From Lampris incognitus (taxonomy: Eukaryota > Chordata > Actinopteri > Lampriformes > Lampridae), in the NCBI RefSeq assembly GCF_029633865.1, contig NC_079221.1, forward strand, positions 283,001-347,000: DNA of 64,000 nucleotides, read 5' to 3'. The stretch's first letter is position 1. Every line of letters begins with the position of its first letter. The notes under the pieces are model-generated. The model was not told where the DNA came from, searched no databases, and saw only the letters and a program-made list of their open reading frames with translations. This document shows, one piece after another, positions 50,601 through 59,941 of the stretch. Both the position numbers and the translations under genes were made by a program.

Positions 50601-53600
50601 AGATGGCTGCTTTTTAGTAAGTTTAGATACAGTGTCAAAGAGAAATCTGGGTTTATGTTTATTAATATTAAGTGAGAGAGATATGCTGTTTTTGCAGCAA
50701 ATAAAGCATGCTTGTATTTCAATAAACACTCGTGCCACGGTAGGTAAAAAAAACTCCCAATTCTGATTTTCGCCATTTACGTTCCAGTTTCCTGCAGGCC
50801 CGCTTAAGAGCACGAGTCTCATCACTAAACCAGGTTGTAGGCCTCTTTAGTCACCAAGCTCTGGTAGTGAGAGGTGCAAATGAATCGAGGAGACTACAGA
50901 GGGACACATTTAAGTCACTAGTGAAATTTTCATCAGTCATTTACCACAGTGAAAGCAGCCAAGACTTCAGGCAGCTGCTGGCCAAACGCAGCTACAGTGG
51001 AAGGAACAATGTAGCGAGTGGCAATTACATCTGTGCTAACATTAACTGGACAGGCCAATAATGCTTCAAATTTGATGAGAAAATGATTGGACACAGCAGA
51101 TGTGGTTGGCAAGGCATTCAGATCAGAAACAGCTATCCCTTTAGATAAAACCAAATCAAGGGTGTTACCACTGCAATGAGTTGACTCTTGAACAAACTGA
51201 GCGAACCCAAAAGTATCAACTAGTGCCAGAAAGGCTTTCCTTAGAGGATCAGTAGCCTTATTCAGATGAATACTGAAATCACCAAGAATTAGAATCTCAT
51301 CAGAGTGAGTAACAAGGCCTGAGACAAATTCTCCAAATTCTTCAAGAAATAATGAGTAACAGCCAAGAGGCCAATAGAGTATCACAATTTGGACTGAGCT
51401 GAGTCTACTCATGGCTGAGGGAGATGGATCAAGAACAAGAGCCTCAAAAGACTGGAATTTAGATTCAAGCCTAGAAGTCAGATAAATAGATTTAGAAATA
51501 GATTTAGAAAAGAGAAAATAGATGAGAACATAGATTTATATATTAAGGCAACACCCCCACCTTGTTTATTTGTCCGAGCTACATGGGCATAAGTATAGTC
51601 AGGAGGGGAAGCTTCATTTAAGGGTAGGAAAACATTTGGTTTCAGCCATGTTTCACATAACCCAATCATAACAAAACTATGCTCAAGAATAAGATCATTT
51701 GGCCACTCTGGTGGCCGAGCGGAATAAACCGCCGTTCTTGCAATCCGCTCGTCATGTGGCTGGGAGGTTCGTATACCAGACTCGCTGTAACCGGTCACGG
51801 CCAGAGCGTCCACGGGGTAAGGCATTCATTAGGCCACCCTTACCCGAGGGATACTGGGTGTAGATTTGTGTAGTGTTCGGGGACTTGTCGTTCTCCAGCG
51901 ACCCCTCTGGCCCACCCGGGCGCCTGCAGCCAAGCAACTGAAAGCATTCTCCCTACGCCTCCTTCGCAGCTTGAAGGTGATGCAATCCATGCGAGGCTTC
52001 AGTGTGTAAAATAGCGAGAGCAGCCGACATGAGTTTGAAGGAAGCTGGTGTTACGCCTATCTCCTTCCTGTGGAAACGTGAGCCAGGGGAGTTATTCGAC
52101 AAATGTTCCGGCCATATGCCATTGGGTTAATCGGGTGGGATAAGGGAAAAACTAGAAATAAATTTTAAAAAAAGAAAAAAGAATCAAATCATTTATTAGT
52201 AAGGTTTTGGTAGACAATGATCTGATATTTATGAAACCAAATTTAAGTATCTTGTGGAAGAGATCAGTGGTAGGCAGAACTTTAGGGCTACCAATAGGTG
52301 AAATATTAATTGGAATAAGACACCTTGTTGACAATTTTGACAAACAATGCTTTGGATGATATGTAGTCACATTTTTGATAACATTAGATGTTTGGTTCTG
52401 TAGATTATTAGGTACTTCGTTGCACATTTCACCACTACCAGTGGTAGGAATAACTATTAGATAATTGTGATTCACACATTTAGGAGAGAAGAACTTGGGA
52501 GCAATACAGCAGGGTAGGGAGACAGTCTCAATGTCATAGACCAAGCTATCAGTCTGACAATCCGTCCATCCATCCATTATTCAAACTGCCTATCCTGCTG
52601 TCAGGGTCGCGGGAATGCTGGAGCCTATCCCAGCAGTCATTGGGTAGTAGGCAAGGAGACACCTTGGACAGGCCGCCAGGCCATATTAACTAAACTACTT
52701 GTCTCCACATCCGCACTAGATTTAAACCTAGCAGGTTCTCTAATCACCTGCAACCTGCTGAATGATAAGCCCCTAGTGTCAAACTAAACGTAAACAGCTA
52801 TCTATATTGCTAGACAAAAAAAAAGCGGCGCCGTCCCCAGAAGGGTGAATGCCATCTGCTTTCAGAAGGTAAGGGTGGCCCCAGAAAGAAGGCCAGTTAT
52901 CATCAAAGCCGAATCCCTGCTCATTACAGTAACGAGCCAGCCAGTGGTTCATTGAGGTGAGCCTACTGCACATCTCATCATTACCCCTCACAGGTAAGGG
53001 CCCAGAGACAATTAACCGACACTGACATCTTTCTGGCAAACTCAAGCATTCTAACTAGGCTGGCTTTTGTGATCTCTGATTGCTTCATCCTAGCATTACT
53101 GGTGCCGACATGAATAACAATGTTGCTGAAAGTAGAGGTGCTGTGTGCCTGGGTTCCCTGACTCTCCCTCCGTGATGCCAGCACCCTAAGATTATCCTCT
53201 ATGTCGGAGACTCTGGCCCCGGGTAAACAGTGAACCAAGGCTGGCGAAGCTAATCTAATATTGCGAGTAATGGAGTCTCCTATCACTAGCGTGCGCTGCT
53301 TTACTCTGTCAACAGGAGGGGGAGAAGCACGTTTGCCGGTAGGACCACCAACAGGGCTGGTCAGTGGTGAAAACCGTTTGGAGTCTATCTAATATTGCGG
53401 GTAATGGAGTCCCCATCACTATTATGCGTTACGTTGCTTTACTCTGTCGATAGGAGCTGGAGAAGCATGCTGGCCGGTAGGACTACCAACAGGGCTGGTG
53501 AGTGGCGAAAACCGGTTTGCAGTCGGGAGAGGTGACTGCAGACCAGGCCACATGACTGGTGGCTTGCTCTTGCGAGCCTGCCCACGCCGGTAAAGAGAGA

Positions 53601-56600
53601 CAAATTACGCCGCATCTGCCGACGAGGCTGAGCTAGTGCTAACAATAGCAGGTCCGCTGTCAGGCCCAGAGCTAAAGCTATCTGGAGTGCCAGTCACATC
53701 TAACGTAATCCAAGTCGAAAGAAGCTGCTCTAACTCACGGACACGTCTCTCTAGTAGAGACAACCTACCTGTAACTACGGAGCAGTCGCCACAAACCATC
53801 GTTTTAACGAGGCTGCTTTGACTGTGAATAGAGCTAACTGCTTAGCTAGGCTAAGCTCAAAGCTAGTAACAAACTAGGAATGACAGGCTGCCTACAAAAC
53901 ACAAGAGTCGTATAAGAAAGTAAACTAGATAATACAGCGATAATTGAACTAAGCACAGAAAATAGCTAAATCCGAACAAAATGAAGAGGTTAGGGCAGAA
54001 TATAGAGAAGAGATAGTAAGAAAATAAAAGTTGTTGATCTCACGAAGCCGCCACTCATGAAGGCGGAAGCTGGAAACCGCTGCCAGGGACATCCACGGAC
54101 CAAAAACAGTCTCCTTCGACACCTCTGCACCCTGGTTCACACCTGAGCTCAGCACAATGAAACAGACTGCCTGCCAACTGGAACGACTCATCAAGAAAAC
54201 ATCTCTCACTGTCTGTCAAGAAGCCCACAAACTCCAACTCTCCGCCTGTAAAGATGCCCTCACTGCTGCCAAGTCTGCCTGTTTTTCCACCATCATTAAT
54301 GACTCCAACCGTAACCCCCGCACTCTCTTCTCCACTGTGAACAATGGCTAATGCCCTCTCCAATTCTACTCCTGAACAATGCAACTAATTTCTCCAATTT
54401 TTTGCAGGCAAAATCACCACTATCAACAAATCACCGTCCCCTGCATTTGACTCGGCAGCCCCTACCGCGGCCCCTCTTCTCCCCATTCCTCTCAACCTCC
54501 CTACCCCTCCCCCTGATCACCGCCTCTCCCAGTTTGTTCCAGTTGCCCCTCCCTCTATCTCTGAACTCATCAGCTCATCAAAATCCACAACCTGCACCCT
54601 TGATCCCCTCCCCACCTCCCTACTGAAGAAATGCCTCCCTGCCCTATGTCCCTCATCAACCTTTTCAATTCCTCACTATCCCATGGAATTGTCCCCTCTG
54701 CCTTCAAAACTGCCGCTGTCACCCCAGTTCTCAAGAAACCCGGTGTTGATCCATCCTGCCTCAACCAACACCAGCCAATCTCCAACCTCCCCTTTCTCTC
54801 AAAATCCCTGAAATGCATTGTCGCCAAACAACTCCAAACCTATCTACACTCCAACAACCTACCCGAACCTCTCCAGTCCGGTTTTCGCCCACTCCACAGC
54901 ACTGAAACTGCACTCCTTAAAGTACTCAACGACCTCTCCACCACTGCTGATACTGGAGCCCTTAACATCCTCATCCTCCTCGACCTGAGTGCAGCTTTCG
55001 ATACTGTGAACCACAACATCCTGCTCACCAGATTGAAAGATGTCGGTATTGAAGGCACCATACTCAGCTGGCTCCAGTCCTACCTCTCCAACAGGTCACA
55101 CTTCATTTCACTTCACAACCACTCCTCTGTTCCATCCACAATCACACAAAGTGTTCCCCAAGGTTCTGTACTCGGCCCTCTCCTTTTCATCATCTACATC
55201 CTCCCTCTTGGTCCGATTCTCTGTCATTTCAACTTGGACTTCTACTGTTATGCTGGTGACACCCAGATATACCTCAGCACCAAATCCCCTCACAATACAC
55301 CTCTCTCACATCAACTCCTGTCTGTCTGCAATTAAAGTCTGGATGCAGCAAAACCTCCTCAAACTCAATAGTGACAAAACTGAACTCCTCTTAATTGGCT
55401 CCAAGTCCACTCTCAGCCAAATCAACAACCTCGCACTCACCATCAATGGCACTACTGTCTTCCCTTCCCCCCAGGCACACAACCTTGGTGTGATTCTTGA
55501 TCCAACCCTCTCCCTTGAACCCCATATCCGTCAAATTGTCACATCCTCCTTCTACCACCTTCGCAACATTGCGAAAATTAGACCGACCCTCTCTCACACG
55601 CCCTGCTGCTGAGATACTGATCCATGCCTTCATCTCCTCCCGCCTTGATTACCGCAACTCACTCCTCTATGGCATCACTGCTAGCTCTATCAAGACACTC
55701 CAATTGGTCCAGAATGCATCAACCTGAGTTTTAACTTTCACCGAATCCTGGCACCACATCACTCAGTCCTAAAAGTCCTCCACTGACTACCCATCTCCCA
55801 CCGGATCAATTGCAAAATCCTGGTTCTCACTTATAAAGCCCTTCACAAACTGGCTACCCCATACCTCACTGACCTCCTCTCCCCCTACCAACCCTATCGG
55901 ACTCTAAAATCCACCTCAGCCTCCCTTCTCTCTACCCCCAGGTACAACCTCCGTAGCTTTGGTGACCGAACCTTCTCCAGGGCAGCTCCAGGCATGAAAA
56001 CGGGTCAGGGGTGAAAAAGGTGAGAAGGATACGACCCTCTAGGGGGGTCCGGGGGCATGCTCCCCCAGAAGAAAATTTTGAACATTTCATATTTAAATGC
56101 ATCAATCTGGTGCACTTTGAGAGAAAAATCAAGCATAATTACAAGACAGTATGTATATGTTCACATTATGCTATATAAGAAACGAGACTGACAACTTCTC
56201 TCATGAAATACGCAAGAGCGCAGCTTTAATATAGGGTAATAGTGGCAAAACAAGATAGGAATACTAACAACATGTGTATGGGTGTAGTTTATATCTTTTT
56301 GGCAGAGAATGCACCGTGCGAATCCTTGTTTATTGATCTTCCGGAAGACATCTGACAGATGGAATGACAGCTCCTGTTCTTTCACTCTTATTTTCCCTTC
56401 TAGTTTAAGCCACGACCAATTCCAACTGCATTTGATGCCTGCATCCACTTGTTTTACAAAAAGAGCATCTTTCTCTCCTAACACACTCATTCTGGAAAAA
56501 CAATGTTAACGTTAGTAGGGTTAACCTCTAGTTTATTTGATAAGTGGTGGTTGTTCACACTTGGATCTGACGTTATATGTTATACAGATATCTGTCCACT

Positions 56601-58754
56601 TGAAATCAGATGTGTAAACGAGTGTTTCACAAGTTCAGATAAGTAACTTAGACTATACACCTAATGTTACCCTAACCCACAGAGTAAAATTGAAAATTGT
56701 TTTACACACAACGTTAGGCCTACATACATAGTTGGATTTCAGATTAAAAGGTATCCGGTATTTACAGTTACAATATAGTAGGTTAATCAGTAACATTATG
56801 TCCCTTCCACTGACTAACATTACTCAACATAATTCTGTGAATGTAAACTTACATGATGTATTTCGCTACGCTCACCTGCGCTTTAGCGTGATCCTGGAAC
56901 AGTCAGGCACTAGAGCCCCCAGGCTTGCGCCACTCATAAATTGACGGTTACAGTCCAGTTCTTTGATATAAGCCTGTCCTGTGACATATACACATAGCTA
57001 ACTTAGAACACAAAAAGCTAGCTAACGTTAGCTAGCTAGCGTTAACGTTACCTCAGCCTCCCACCGCACCAGTTCCTCAATCCACACGTCCTGAAATGGG
57101 TTTTAGAGATTTTGAGAATTAGCCAACAGTTAACATTCATCGTGTTTCTTTTTGTGGGATAACGTTAGCTATACAACCTAGTCTGCCGCATATACGGTGT
57201 AAGCTAACGTTAGCTAACGTTACCCTACTAACTAGCTAGCTAGCTAGCTAGCTAGCTAACAATTTTCCACAAGACGCAAATCTCTCCACCTGTCTGTGTG
57301 GAATATAGCTAACGTATGCGTCGATAACACGTGGATTCTTTATTAAATCTCTAGCTAGTGATAGATTAGCTACCTGAAATCATGTAGGACTAGGCTATGT
57401 CAACAGAGCTCCTGAGCAACGTTATACACCAGAAATATTGAAATGATTGAAACGCTCACCAAATTCAGTCAGGCAGGCAGCAGTCAGCTAACGTTAGTCC
57501 AAAGAGTCGTGTTCCCTCAGCCCCATGGAATGCTCAGCCCCGCGCGCTCCTCCATCAATCGCTTTGGTCAGCACAAGCACTCGCTGCACGAGCACTTCAC
57601 GAACCAATCGGGTAGCTGTACCTTCCCAGAGAAGACTGGTGACGTGAGGCCTCTCGCGCTCGTAGGGGGAATATTTTTGTCAATGAAAAAGGTGAATTCG
57701 AATTCGATAGGCCAGCTCACCATGGCTCCGCGCTCTCGTGTATAACTCCATCTTCATGTCCGGTCCATACACCACCCACCCCACAGAAAATATTTTTTCA
57801 TCGGATCTACACGATTCACGTAGGTCACCTATTTTGGATTCAAAATGGCGAATTTCGCCGAAAGGTGAGTGATTTTCATGCCTGCAGCTCCCAGGCTCTG
57901 GAACTCACTCCCCCCAAATCATTAGAGACCCAGAATCCCTCCCACTCTTCCAATCCCGTCTCAAGACACACCACTTCTCCGTTGCCTTCTCATGCTGCCC
58001 TCCCCCGCCCTCTTATCCACCCCTAATCTGAGGCAGACTAAGGACCGAGCACTCGACCTGCTGCCCCCTCCTCTTGAAACTCTCTCCCCAAGCACACCAG
58101 ACACTGCTGCGATCTGCCCACATCCAAGTCATTAATCAGGACTCACCTCTTCAGACTTGCTTCTATCTGTGATTTATGTCATGTTACATGTTTTTGGTGT
58201 GTTGCTTTTAAGTTTATTCCAATTTATGTACAGCGCCTTTGAGTACGACGAAAATCGCTATATAAATAAAATGCATTATTATTATTATTTATTATTTCTA
58301 CCGTTAGTTTACCTGTCCGCTGTTGGCGTAGTCATCAACAGTCAGAGACAGATCCAGTCTCAATGCTAGTCCAAAATCACACAAAGCACACTCCATCCTG
58401 CTCTTCACCACAATGTTACTGCTCTTCAGATCCCGATGGGCAAGTGGCACCTGCAACAACACATCCAACAGCAATTATAACATACTGAAAATTATCACAA
58501 TAAGATACATACAATAACCTCACCTACAACAAAAGGTTGACTTGAGAGCTCCCAAATGGTGCAAATGACAGAGGGGAGAAGCACAACACATTATAGAAAT
58601 AAGGAAATAAAAATATAGGAAAACAAGTAAGCGTACTAGACTGTAAATTCCGTATACATGGTACATAGATCATACAAACTAAATAAATGTTGGTATTTGT
58701 TTAGACCACTAGCAAATATATAGTTAAATGCTGTTTAGTGTGTGTGTTCATGCT

Positions 58755-58843
<89 letters not shown>

Positions 58844-59772
58844 AAATGACGGCTAATTCTACCGAGCTGACACTTGGGTCAACATTGATATTTCTGTTTT
58901 TGTCAAAAATCAAAGGATCAACAACAAGTGTTTTCTTTACATACTGGCATTGTGAAAGCATAGTTGGAATTGGAAGGGTGCACTTCAATTTTGGCTGTTA
59001 GCTATCAGTACAGAAGAGTTTACCTTGGGTACTCCCTTGAGTGTTGTGTCACTATGGAGATGAGCTAGCCCCCTGGCAACGCTGCCTGCCATGGCAACAA
59101 GTTCCGCCCAGCTCAGAATATTGGTGGACAGGAAGTCCTGCAAGTTCCCTAAGCTATAATAAGCTAGAACCAGCCAGTACTGCCTGAGGGCATGACCAGG
59201 TAGGCCCCTCTCCTCCGCGGCCAGGAATTGAACTACGTTGTCGTGATCCAGCTTGGGGTCAGAGAAGATGGACCTTTCATTTCTCCATGATGCATACTCT
59301 ACAGCTGGGAACACTTTCACTGCCACGGTTTCATAGCTTCTCACTCCGCCCTTCTCCCCCTGCAGCAGGCGTGCCCTCCAAACTTCAGCAAAGCGCCCCT
59401 TTCCCACCAGGGACTCCAACTTGATGGGCAGCGGCTCTGCCATCTGACCCTGCCCGTCTGTCACATCTCTGATGGGTTCATCTCTGAGAGATGACACCTT
59501 TGCACTGGACTCTTCCCCTTCTCCCTGTGGTCCCATCTTTCCTCCATCCTCCCCACCAGCCCTCAACCCCCCACCAGGTACATCCAAAGTCTGATATTGG
59601 CCTGGATTTCGTTTGGTGGGCCAGTCTGGGCGTGCTGGTGGGCTGTGTTTGCTGGAGCGTCGGGTGCGGTAGAAGTAGAACGTGGCAGTGGCAACCAGAG
59701 CCACCAGGATGGGAGGAACTAAACTAACCACAACCACTGGGATTACATCTTTACTCTGCAGTTTGGAGAAAC
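33828..59772 (-). CDS. tgfbr2: TGF-beta receptor type-2-like kinase (five exons, 5' partial)
   Basis: Minus-strand gene. Coding exons: 59772-59024, 58450-58313, 35838-35697, 34652-34525 and 34340-33828, all GT-AG with matching phases. The product is the constitutively active type II receptor kinase that, on TGF-beta binding, phosphorylates the type I receptor at the plasma membrane. Seen: a membrane segment, a complete kinase (GKGRFAEVW loop, VAVKVF lysine, [26 protein letters not shown]) and an extended C-terminal tail. All catalytic residues are present, so the kinase should work. The closest family member I recognise is TGFBR2. The long tail suggests a fish-specific paralogue, so the symbol is approximate. 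Ligand-binding exons lie beyond 64000. Confidence 0.92.
34525..34652 (-). CDS. tgfbr2: tgfbr2-like exon: kinase C-lobe
   Basis: 128 nt from cattccag|AGGTAAAA to CATCTG|gtaaac. Encodes (E)[32 protein letters not shown] and [10 protein letters not shown], closely following TGFBR2 (GEVKDYEPPFGSKV...). The preceding intron contains the 26-bp minisatellite. Confidence 0.95.
34662..35370. repeat. 26-bp minisatellite in a tgfbr2-like intron
   Basis: About 26 units of gaggtatagaaagacagcgagatag and 18-29-bp variants. Overlapping long frames on the minus strand (Leu/Ser/Tyr repeats) are by-products. The array nearly fills the intron between the 34652 and 35697 exons. Confidence 0.96.
35626..35686. repeat. 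(CA)n microsatellite at splice donor
   Basis: About 30 CA units. On the gene strand the GT run lies directly downstream of the 35697 exon donor. Confidence 0.97.
35697..35838 (-). CDS. tgfbr2: tgfbr2-like exon: APE motif and C-lobe
   Basis: 142 nt from ctgtgtttag|GTAGGA to ATAGGAG|gtagga. Encodes [20 protein letters not shown], then [20 protein letters not shown]. The intron begins with a short spacer and then a 35-unit GT microsatellite, 14 bp from the splice site. The upstream intron is 22.5 kb and filled with mobile elements. Confidence 0.96.
35887..39021 (-). mobile_element. full-size hAT transposon in the receptor intron
   Basis: Terminal inverted repeats taggggtgggac (left) and the complement of gtcccacccccta-type end (right), flanked by tcaaaaaag / tcaaaaag (8-bp duplication with one A added). 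Carries a transposase on the minus strand from 38907 to 36330. Size and structure are those of an autonomous hAT; a few frameshifts suggest it is recently dead. It stands only 75 bp from the next hAT. Confidence 0.92.
36330..38907 (-). pseudogene. hAT transposase (ZBED-like), lightly damaged
   Basis: Pieces in order: 38907-38521, BED-type zinc-finger region ([27 protein letters not shown]); 38501-37930, catalytic region ([53 protein letters not shown]); 37936-37745 ([20 protein letters not shown]); 37427-36975, helical region; 36764-36330, dimerisation domain ([18 protein letters not shown]). One-base shifts at about 38570 and 37930 and gaps that look like introns separate them. It cuts and pastes its own DNA when intact. 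Confidence 0.85.
40340..43950 (+). mobile_element. L2-type LINE (family A), longest copy
   Basis: About 3.6 kb inserted inside a hAT exon: flanks rejoin as gtgaaggat-gtaaaagtagc. Has a 5' leader, endonuclease, RT, 3' UTR and a TGTAA tail. Only one ORF (EN-RT) is evident and no ORF1. Frameshifts at about 41405, 42210 and 43090 disable it. It is the reference for the other family A pieces in the window. Confidence 0.93.
40821..43751 (+). pseudogene. L2-type endonuclease-reverse transcriptase
   Basis: 40821-41411: AP-endonuclease with LTETW (catalytic Glu), [20 protein letters not shown] and LFGDFNIH (Asp, Asn). 41408-41540 continues with NQLDLIF and SDHYF (SDH motif) after a frameshift. 41796-42209: linker. 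42483-43100: RT with [26 protein letters not shown] (motif A), [13 protein letters not shown] (B), [10 protein letters not shown] (C). 43167-43751: thumb and C-terminus. Its normal role is target-primed copying of its own RNA. Confidence 0.9.
46442..47200. other. receptor intron, unassigned
   Basis: AT-rich. No element or exon recognised. Confidence 0.5.
47205..47588 (-). mobile_element. tRNA-derived SINE (family S1)
   Basis: Nearly full-length inverted copy: body landmarks catgtggtagtctgcagccc and gcgcctcctc (complements at 47280-47460), and a diverged tRNA head at about 47530-47588 with a weak B box (ggtttgaatcc). Confidence 0.87.
49078..51700 (-). pseudogene. family B LINE ORF2, endonuclease and reverse transcriptase
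   Basis: Continues after the SINE from 51700: [18 protein letters not shown] (catalytic Glu), [13 protein letters not shown]; 51412-50933: [22 protein letters not shown] and [10 protein letters not shown], with SNHF in place of SDH; 50431-49475: RT with [38 protein letters not shown] (motif A), [17 protein letters not shown] (motif B, Q changed to H), [14 protein letters not shown] (motif C); 49506-49078: [16 protein letters not shown] and [18 protein letters not shown] frameshift near 49490 and a few changed key residues indicate loss of function. Confidence 0.9.
51701..52180 (+). mobile_element. tRNA-derived SINE (family S3) inside LINE endonuclease
   Basis: 480 bp flanked by gaataagatcattt (51687-51700) and gaatcaaatcattt (52181-52194), a 14-bp duplication with two changes. 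The head has a strong A box (tggccgagcgg, about 51712-51722) and a B box (ggttcgtatacc, 51766-51777). The tRNA-like part resembles a Ser/Leu-type tRNA. The body is unlike S1 and S2 and ends in an A-rich tail (taaattttaaaaaaag). Removing it joins INDLI with LEHSFVM in the endonuclease. Confidence 0.92.
52195..52560 (-). pseudogene. family B LINE ORF2, N-terminal end
   Basis: Encodes [20 protein letters not shown], the first strand of the AP-endonuclease domain (FINIRSL, containing the Asn), preceded by a less conserved leader from about 52500. Cut from the rest of ORF2 by the S3 SINE. Confidence 0.85.
52561..52690 (+). mobile_element. SINE S2-type 3' fragment
   Basis: ccatccatccattattcaaactgcctatcctgctg...gctggagcctatcccagcagtcattggg: the end of the S2 SINE type, here without a tRNA head, lying between ORF1 and ORF2 of the family B LINE. 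Confidence 0.75.
52779..53799 (-). pseudogene. family B LINE ORF1, coiled coil plus SGNH esterase-like domain
   Basis: 53799-53605 begins [20 protein letters not shown], a short leucine/arginine heptad (coiled coil) followed by a Ser/Ala-rich linker. After a frameshift, 53286-52981 has [10 protein letters not shown] (GDS block with nucleophile Ser), [12 protein letters not shown] and [13 protein letters not shown] (normally VxHVGTND). 53045-52779 has [11 protein letters not shown] and [13 protein letters not shown] (DxxH catalytic pair). CR1-like LINEs are known to carry an esterase ORF1. A frameshift near 53040 and another near 53590 break it. Confidence 0.85.
54630..55612 (+). pseudogene. 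family C LINE reverse transcriptase
   Basis: 54631-55335 is open for 234 codons: [75 protein letters not shown]. Motif C reads YAGD instead of YADD, a change at a catalytic Asp. 55320-55612 continues in a shifted frame ([34 protein letters not shown]). It matches the inserted copy at 17980-19785 closely. Confidence 0.88.
55990..57883. mobile_element. 1.9-kb DNA transposon with 8-bp TSD
   Basis: Perfect 11-bp terminal inverted repeats aggcatgaaaa / ttttcatgcct and a perfect 8-bp duplication gcagctcc (55982-55989, 57884-57891). Inserted in the 3' UTR side of the family C LINE. A minus-strand frame 56490-56270 encodes [20 protein letters not shown] then [20 protein letters not shown], a zinc-finger-like N-terminus of a transposase. 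No catalytic part. Eight-base duplications fit hAT or P-type elements; I cannot choose. Many gctagctaacgtta palindromic words fill 57000-57260. Confidence 0.88.
58313..58450 (-). CDS. tgfbr2: tgfbr2-like exon: catalytic loop and DFG
   Basis: 138 nt, phase 0 on both sides, 46 codons. Encodes [16 protein letters not shown] (catalytic loop, Asp in HRD), [13 protein letters not shown] (metal-binding DFG) and [12 protein letters not shown] (activation segment). The donor gtaaac is only about 10-40 bp from the 3' end of an antisense LINE. Confidence 0.96.
58451..59023 (-). other. receptor intron with TG microsatellite
   Basis: 573-bp intron. Contains a TG run of about 40 units (58758-58838) and otherwise unassigned AT-rich DNA. 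Confidence 0.9.
59024..59772 (-). CDS. tgfbr2: tgfbr2-like exon: membrane segment and kinase N-lobe
   Basis: 749 nt, acceptor tttctccag|GTTTCTCC, donor CCCAAG|gtaaac. Encodes a short stalk (FSKLQSKD), a hydrophobic span ([18 protein letters not shown] and following), a basic stop-transfer FYRTRR, a 75-residue juxtamembrane region, then the kinase from [20 protein letters not shown] through [30 protein letters not shown] and [18 protein letters not shown]. The size and content match the large TGFBR2 exon that carries these parts. Confidence 0.95.
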
Positions 59773-59887
59773 CTGGAGAAACAGGCAAGACATTTATATT
59801 CCATCCATCTGTCCATCTGTCTGTCCATTCATTAATCCAAACATCCATACATCCATATGAATGTGTGTGTGTGTGTGTGTGTGTGCG
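59773..59887. repeat. CCATCTGT/CCATCCAT and GTGT simple repeats
   Basis: Short imperfect repeats between the receptor exon acceptor and the Tc1 element. Confidence 0.8.
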
Positions 59888-59941
59888 TACAAAAGTATTG
59901 GGACACTTAGCCATTATACCTACAGGAGCTTTTATGACATC

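Larger units (their letters stand above)
48121..54100 (-). mobile_element. full-length CR1/L2-type LINE (family B) with two ORFs
   Basis: About 6 kb from 5' UTR (54100) through ORF1 (53799-52779) and ORF2 (52340-49078) to a 3' UTR ending in a TTGAC-type tail (48121). Inserted in the family C LINE: the host peptide [13 protein letters not shown] is restored when it is removed, and A-rich aaaacaaaaag / accaaaaacag flanks look like an imperfect target duplication. It contains a 480-bp SINE in the endonuclease and a SINE fragment between the ORFs. ORF2 has only a few breaks, so the insertion is fairly young. Confidence 0.92.
47830..58296 (+). mobile_element. CR1/L2-type LINE (family C), split by two large insertions
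   Basis: Three pieces make one element: 47830-48120 (end of endonuclease: [13 protein letters not shown], then [20 protein letters not shown]), 54101-55989 ([28 protein letters not shown] motif [14 protein letters not shown] motif [10 protein letters not shown] motif C with D changed to G) and 57884-58296 (3' UTR, tatataaataaaatgcatt, ATT tail). The insertions are a full-length family B LINE (48121-54100) and a DNA transposon (55990-57883). Its 3' end lies beside the donor of the 58313 exon. Confidence 0.9.

Noticed and set aside
51701..51785. Functional tRNA gene (Ser/Leu-like A and B boxes)
   Set aside because: It is the head of a SINE with target duplications and a long body, and the fold is interrupted.
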